DNA of 64,000 nt from an uncultured Rikenellaceae bacterium (lineage in GTDB: Bacteria > Bacteroidota > Bacteroidia > Bacteroidales > Rikenellaceae). Location: the NCBI GenBank assembly GCA_944326815.1, contig CALVFI010000014.1, positions 186,001 to 250,000 of the forward strand, given 5' to 3'. The notes beneath the pieces are model-generated. The model searched no databases. It was not told the DNA's origin and saw only the letters and a program-made list of their open reading frames with translations. The number at the start of each line of letters is the position of its first letter. The first letter of the stretch is position 1. The position numbers and the translations under genes were made by a program. Positions 61,680 through 64,000 of the stretch are shown in pieces.

Positions 61680-62630
61680 CTACAACCATTTTTTCCATTT
61701 GAAATAGAGATAGGTGAGCAAAGAGACGATCACCATCAATCCCATGACATAGAAGTATCCGTATTTGAGATGAAATCCGGGTATGAACTCGAAATTCATT
61801 CCGTAGATGCTGGCGATCGTGGTCGGAGGCATGAAAAACAGAGCACCGATGGTAAAGATCTTGGTCACGTTGTTCTGTTCGATGTTGATTAAACCCAAAG
61901 CTGTATCCTGAAGGTAGTCCAGACGTTCGAAACTGAAATCCGCATGGTTGATAAGCGAATTGACGTCTTTGATCATCAACGATAACTTGGGATAGATGTC
62001 ATTCGGGAATCGTTCACTCCGCAAAATGCCCGAGAGTACGCGCTGACGGTCGAAAATATTCTCACGAACCAACATGGTGCTTTCCTGCAGCCGATTGATA
62101 CGCTTGATAACCTCCTTATCTACATTCTCGCTGGTGTTCAGGTCTTTGCTCAGAACGGCAATTTGTTTGGCCAAGGCCTCTACAAGGTCGGCATCGAAGT
62201 CGATTCTTACTTCCAGAATCGAGATGAGCAGATGGTAGCCTGTCGGATAGTTCCGATAGTTCATCTGGAGTTTCTTGGCGGCTTCGTTCAGCGTACGGAA
62301 TTCGGCGTTACGCATGGAAACGAGTACGCCCTCTGCAACAATGAACGAAATGGGTTCGATCGCGAAGCCTTCTGCCGTAGGGATAAAAAAGTTGGAGTTG
62401 GAGATAATGGCGTTCTCCGTCTCCGAGTATTTGGAGGTACTCTCGATCTCTTCGATCTGTTGGCGGGTCTGAAGATTGATCTCCATGAAACTTTCCACGG
62501 CTTTCTGCTCCTTGATCGTGGGAGAGAGAAGGTCGATCCAAAGAATGTCGTCATAGCCGAGTTCGTCGAACAGTTTAACGTCGGCATTCCGGACAATCTT
62601 GTTGTATTGCTTGAGGTAAATAGTAATCAT
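61680..62630 (-). CDS. corA: CorA-type magnesium/cobalt transporter
   Basis: 316 residues. A long alpha/beta cytoplasmic part with the typical willow helices, then two C-terminal membrane helices with the selectivity motif YGMNF between them (SIYGMNFEFIPG, GYFYVMGLMVIVSLLTYLYF) and a basic C-terminus KWKKWL. Takes up Mg2+ as a pentamer. Confidence 0.95.
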   Translation of the reverse strand: MITIYLKQYNKIVRNADVKLFDELGYDDILWIDLLSPTIKEQKAVESFMEINLQTRQQIEEIESTSKYSETENAIISNSNFFIPTAEGFAIEPISFIVAEGVLVSMRNAEFRTLNEAAKKLQMNYRNYPTGYHLLISILEVRIDFDADLVEALAKQIAVLSKDLNTSENVDKEVIKRINRLQESTMLVRENIFDRQRVLSGILRSERFPNDIYPKLSLMIKDVNSLINHADFSFERLDYLQDTALGLINIEQNNVTKIFTIGALFFMPPTTIASIYGMNFEFIPGFHLKYGYFYVMGLMVIVSLLTYLYFKWKKWL

Positions 62631-62712
62631 CTTGAAGCTCTTTTGTGCATGAATAATCCGTGTTTGTTCTCCGTTTCATGCCCCTCCGCGTCCCTTAACG
62701 GAGGGTGAGCCT

Positions 62713-62973
62713 TCAGCCGGGGTTCACTCTGGGGGCGACCTTTAGGCCCTTCTCCCAATAGAGTGAGCGTGCTTTTTGTTTCTGTTCATTGAACAGCGAG
62801 TCGATGATTTCTGTGAGATATTTCTCTCCGTAGATTTTATGGCGGTTTTCAATGTTCCAGTTCAATAAGGACAATAATACTCCTCCACACAGGTTATCTG
62901 CATGTCCCATACCGTGCATCAACAGCATGGTATAGAGCGAGGATTCTATTGTTATTTTCCGCCGGATGATCAT
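62713..62973 (-). CDS. Small unknown protein, 86 residues
   Basis: The frame from ATG 62973 to 62713 has protein-like composition (LLSLLNWNIENRHKIYGEKY; SLFNEQKQKARSLYWEKG) and opens with a charged start (MIIRRKITIESS). I do not recognise it. It lies between corA and the MazG-like gene on the same strand. It could be a genuine small gene or the 3' remnant of a longer one; codon use is more A/T-rich than in its neighbours. Confidence 0.5.
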   Translation of the reverse strand: MIIRRKITIESSLYTMLLMHGMGHADNLCGGVLLSLLNWNIENRHKIYGEKYLTEIIDSLFNEQKQKARSLYWEKGLKVAPRVNPG

Positions 62974-63079
62974 CCATAGAGAAGGTCAATTCGTTCTACT
63001 TCTGTCTTTTATGCCGGTTATCCGCCATCCGGATTCCATGAAATCCAATGCGAAGGTAATAAAAAACCGGGAGAGTGTA

Positions 63080-63382
63080 CTATTTTGTGCGGTTTTTCTT
63101 TTCAAGCACCTCGATCATGGCCTCGGTCAGGTCGGCATTGGATTGTGCGGAAAGCGAGAGCAACGCCCACAATACCTCGCCCAGCTCCTCGGAGATCGTC
63201 GGATGGCTTACCCCCTCTTCCCGATCGTTGCGGATGCCGGACTCTCCGTGTTTTTGCGCTACGGCCCGAGCCAGTTCTCCGACCTTTTCCGTCAGCAGAG
63301 CGATTCCTGTCAGTTCCCCGGGACGAATGCCGTGCTTTTCATTCCATGCATCTACCAATTCCTGTGCCTCGTTGATCGTCAT
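63080..63382 (-). CDS. MazG-like nucleotide pyrophosphohydrolase
   Basis: 100 residues, one all-helical MazG-type domain: ELTGIALLTEKVGELARAVAQ (E-x-x-E part) and SEELGEVLWALLSLSAQSNADL (second E-x-x-E/D part). Probably removes pyrophosphate from non-canonical or excess nucleoside triphosphates. About half the length of E. coli MazG, as in the single-domain family. Confidence 0.88.
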   Translation of the reverse strand: MTINEAQELVDAWNEKHGIRPGELTGIALLTEKVGELARAVAQKHGESGIRNDREEGVSHPTISEELGEVLWALLSLSAQSNADLTEAMIEVLEKKNRTK

Positions 63383-63434
63383 AGCTGTTGCCGTTTGAAA
63401 TTATGTTGCAAAAATAGCCTTTATATTCGGTTTT

Positions 63435-64000
63435 TTAAAGTGTGTCGAGCACTTGTCGGATCATGGCAGCACTCTCCTCTACCTGATCTTCGGTAATGGT
63501 CAGCGGAGGGGAAATGCGGAAGGCCGTGTCACAGAAAAGGAACCAATCGCTCAAAATCCCGTTTTCCACAAACCCCCGCATGGCGGCGAACATCCGTTCA
63601 CTGTTCTCCAGGTCGACAGCTATGAGCAGTCCCGCCCGACGGATTTCGCGTACTGCCGGGTGGTCGCGGAGCAGCGTTTCGTATAAAGCTCCCAGCGGTT
63701 CGGCCCGTTCCGACAGATGGTGCTCGAGCATGTAGTTCAAAGCAGCGAGGCCAGCCGCGCAGCAGACGGGATGGCCGCCGAAGGTGGTGATATGACCCAG
63801 TACAGGGTTACAGGTCAGACTGTCCATCATCTCTTTCGAGGCGATGAAGCCTCCCAAGGGCATGCCTCCGCCGAATGCTTTGGCCAGGGTGACGATGTCG
63901 GGTGTAACCCCGTACTTCTGCATGGCAAATAGTGCTCCGGTGCGTCCCAGTCCCGTTTGAATCTCGTCGAAAATCAGCAGGGCTCCCACCTCCGAACAAC
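63435..64000 (-). CDS. Class III PLP aminotransferase (partial, cut by window edge)
   Basis: C-terminal 188 residues. Seen: LIFDEIQTGLGRTGALFA, the PLP lysine in TLAKAFGGGMPLGGF, TTFGGHPVCCAAGLAAL and the C-terminal RISPPLTITEDQVEE. Such enzymes include acetylornithine, ornithine and 4-aminobutyrate aminotransferases; the acetylornithine/ornithine group fits best, but the N-terminus is outside the window, so no symbol is given. Confidence 0.9.
   Translation of the reverse strand, partial: CSEVGALLIFDEIQTGLGRTGALFAMQKYGVTPDIVTLAKAFGGGMPLGGFIASKEMMDSLTCNPVLGHITTFGGHPVCCAAGLAALNYMLEHHLSERAEPLGALYETLLRDHPAVREIRRAGLLIAVDLENSERMFAAMRGFVENGILSDWFLFCDTAFRISPPLTITEDQVEESAAMIRQVLDTL

Noticed and set aside
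62681-62706. Hairpin ccctccg/cggaggg after the 86-residue gene
   Set aside because: Stem is present but no T-run follows on either strand, so it is not called a terminator.
1-64000. Insertion sequences, phage genes, CRISPR array, toxin-antitoxin pair, rRNA
   Set aside because: No transposase, integrase, capsid or Cas motif, no regularly spaced repeat and no rRNA-like segment was recognised on either strand.

Overview
The window is a chromosomal piece of a gut-type Bacteroidales bacterium. Evidence: TonB-dependent receptor with a carboxypeptidase-regulatory-like N-terminus, DUF3332, DUF4925 and DUF6377 proteins, a fimbrillin-like lipoprotein with a PCMD domain, serine-type exported sulfatases, the TTTG/TAnnTTTG promoter type, and a tRNA without encoded CCA. 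Base composition looks close to 50% GC, which would suit Rikenellaceae or a neighbouring family, but the genus cannot be fixed from this sequence alone. No insertion sequence, phage gene, CRISPR array or rRNA was seen.

Layout. 1-2791 (minus): tripartite efflux operon, TolC-type channel, MacA-type adaptor and MacB-type ATPase (cut by the edge). 2914-8050: TonB receptor and a DUF4925 lipoprotein with a divergent AraC regulator. 8277-10655 (plus): a 56-residue peptide followed by a fimbrillin/beta-helix/PCMD lipoprotein. 10759-15263 (minus), convergent to it: a compact five-gene cassette of PqqD-like protein, NTP_transf_5 nucleotidyltransferase, ABC exporter, HPr-kinase-like P-loop protein and S24/S26-type peptidase. 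15431-16852: DUF3332 lipoprotein and an AT-rich unknown secreted protein. 17041-19960: cobalamin riboswitch controlling nrdDG. 20209-30007: seven-gene secreted operon with five sulfatases, an SGNH hydrolase and an unrecognised leading gene, followed by a membrane-anchored DUF6377 regulator. 31705-36203: two tandem AraC paralogues divergent from a cupin, flavodoxin, carboxymuconolactone-decarboxylase and acetyltransferase group. 36262-64000: mostly housekeeping (tRNA-Leu, dxs, OmpA-type lipoprotein, pyrH, TlpA-like, frr, comF, priA, galE, an ABC-2 exporter, manA, YitT, asnA, tyrS, ilvE, metG, HAD phosphatase, queG, acyl-CoA synthetase, LPG-synthase-TM protein, corA, MazG-like, class III aminotransferase cut by the edge).

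The most promising undescribed system is 8277-15263. The minus-strand cassette carries the recognition, kinase, nucleotidyltransferase, export and protease parts seen around lasso-peptide and other RiPP clusters, but no macrocyclase. A small peptide with a patterned C-terminus lies convergently beside it. Linking the two is inference. The second most interesting signal is in the nrdDG leader: a long hairpin buries the B12 box and the 3' strand of P1, so it cannot coexist with the ligand-bound aptamer.

The sulfatase operon is probably a desulfation module for host or dietary sulfated glycans. It has no SusC/SusD pair and no glycoside hydrolase recognised in this window, and it depends on an anaerobic sulfatase-maturating enzyme encoded elsewhere.
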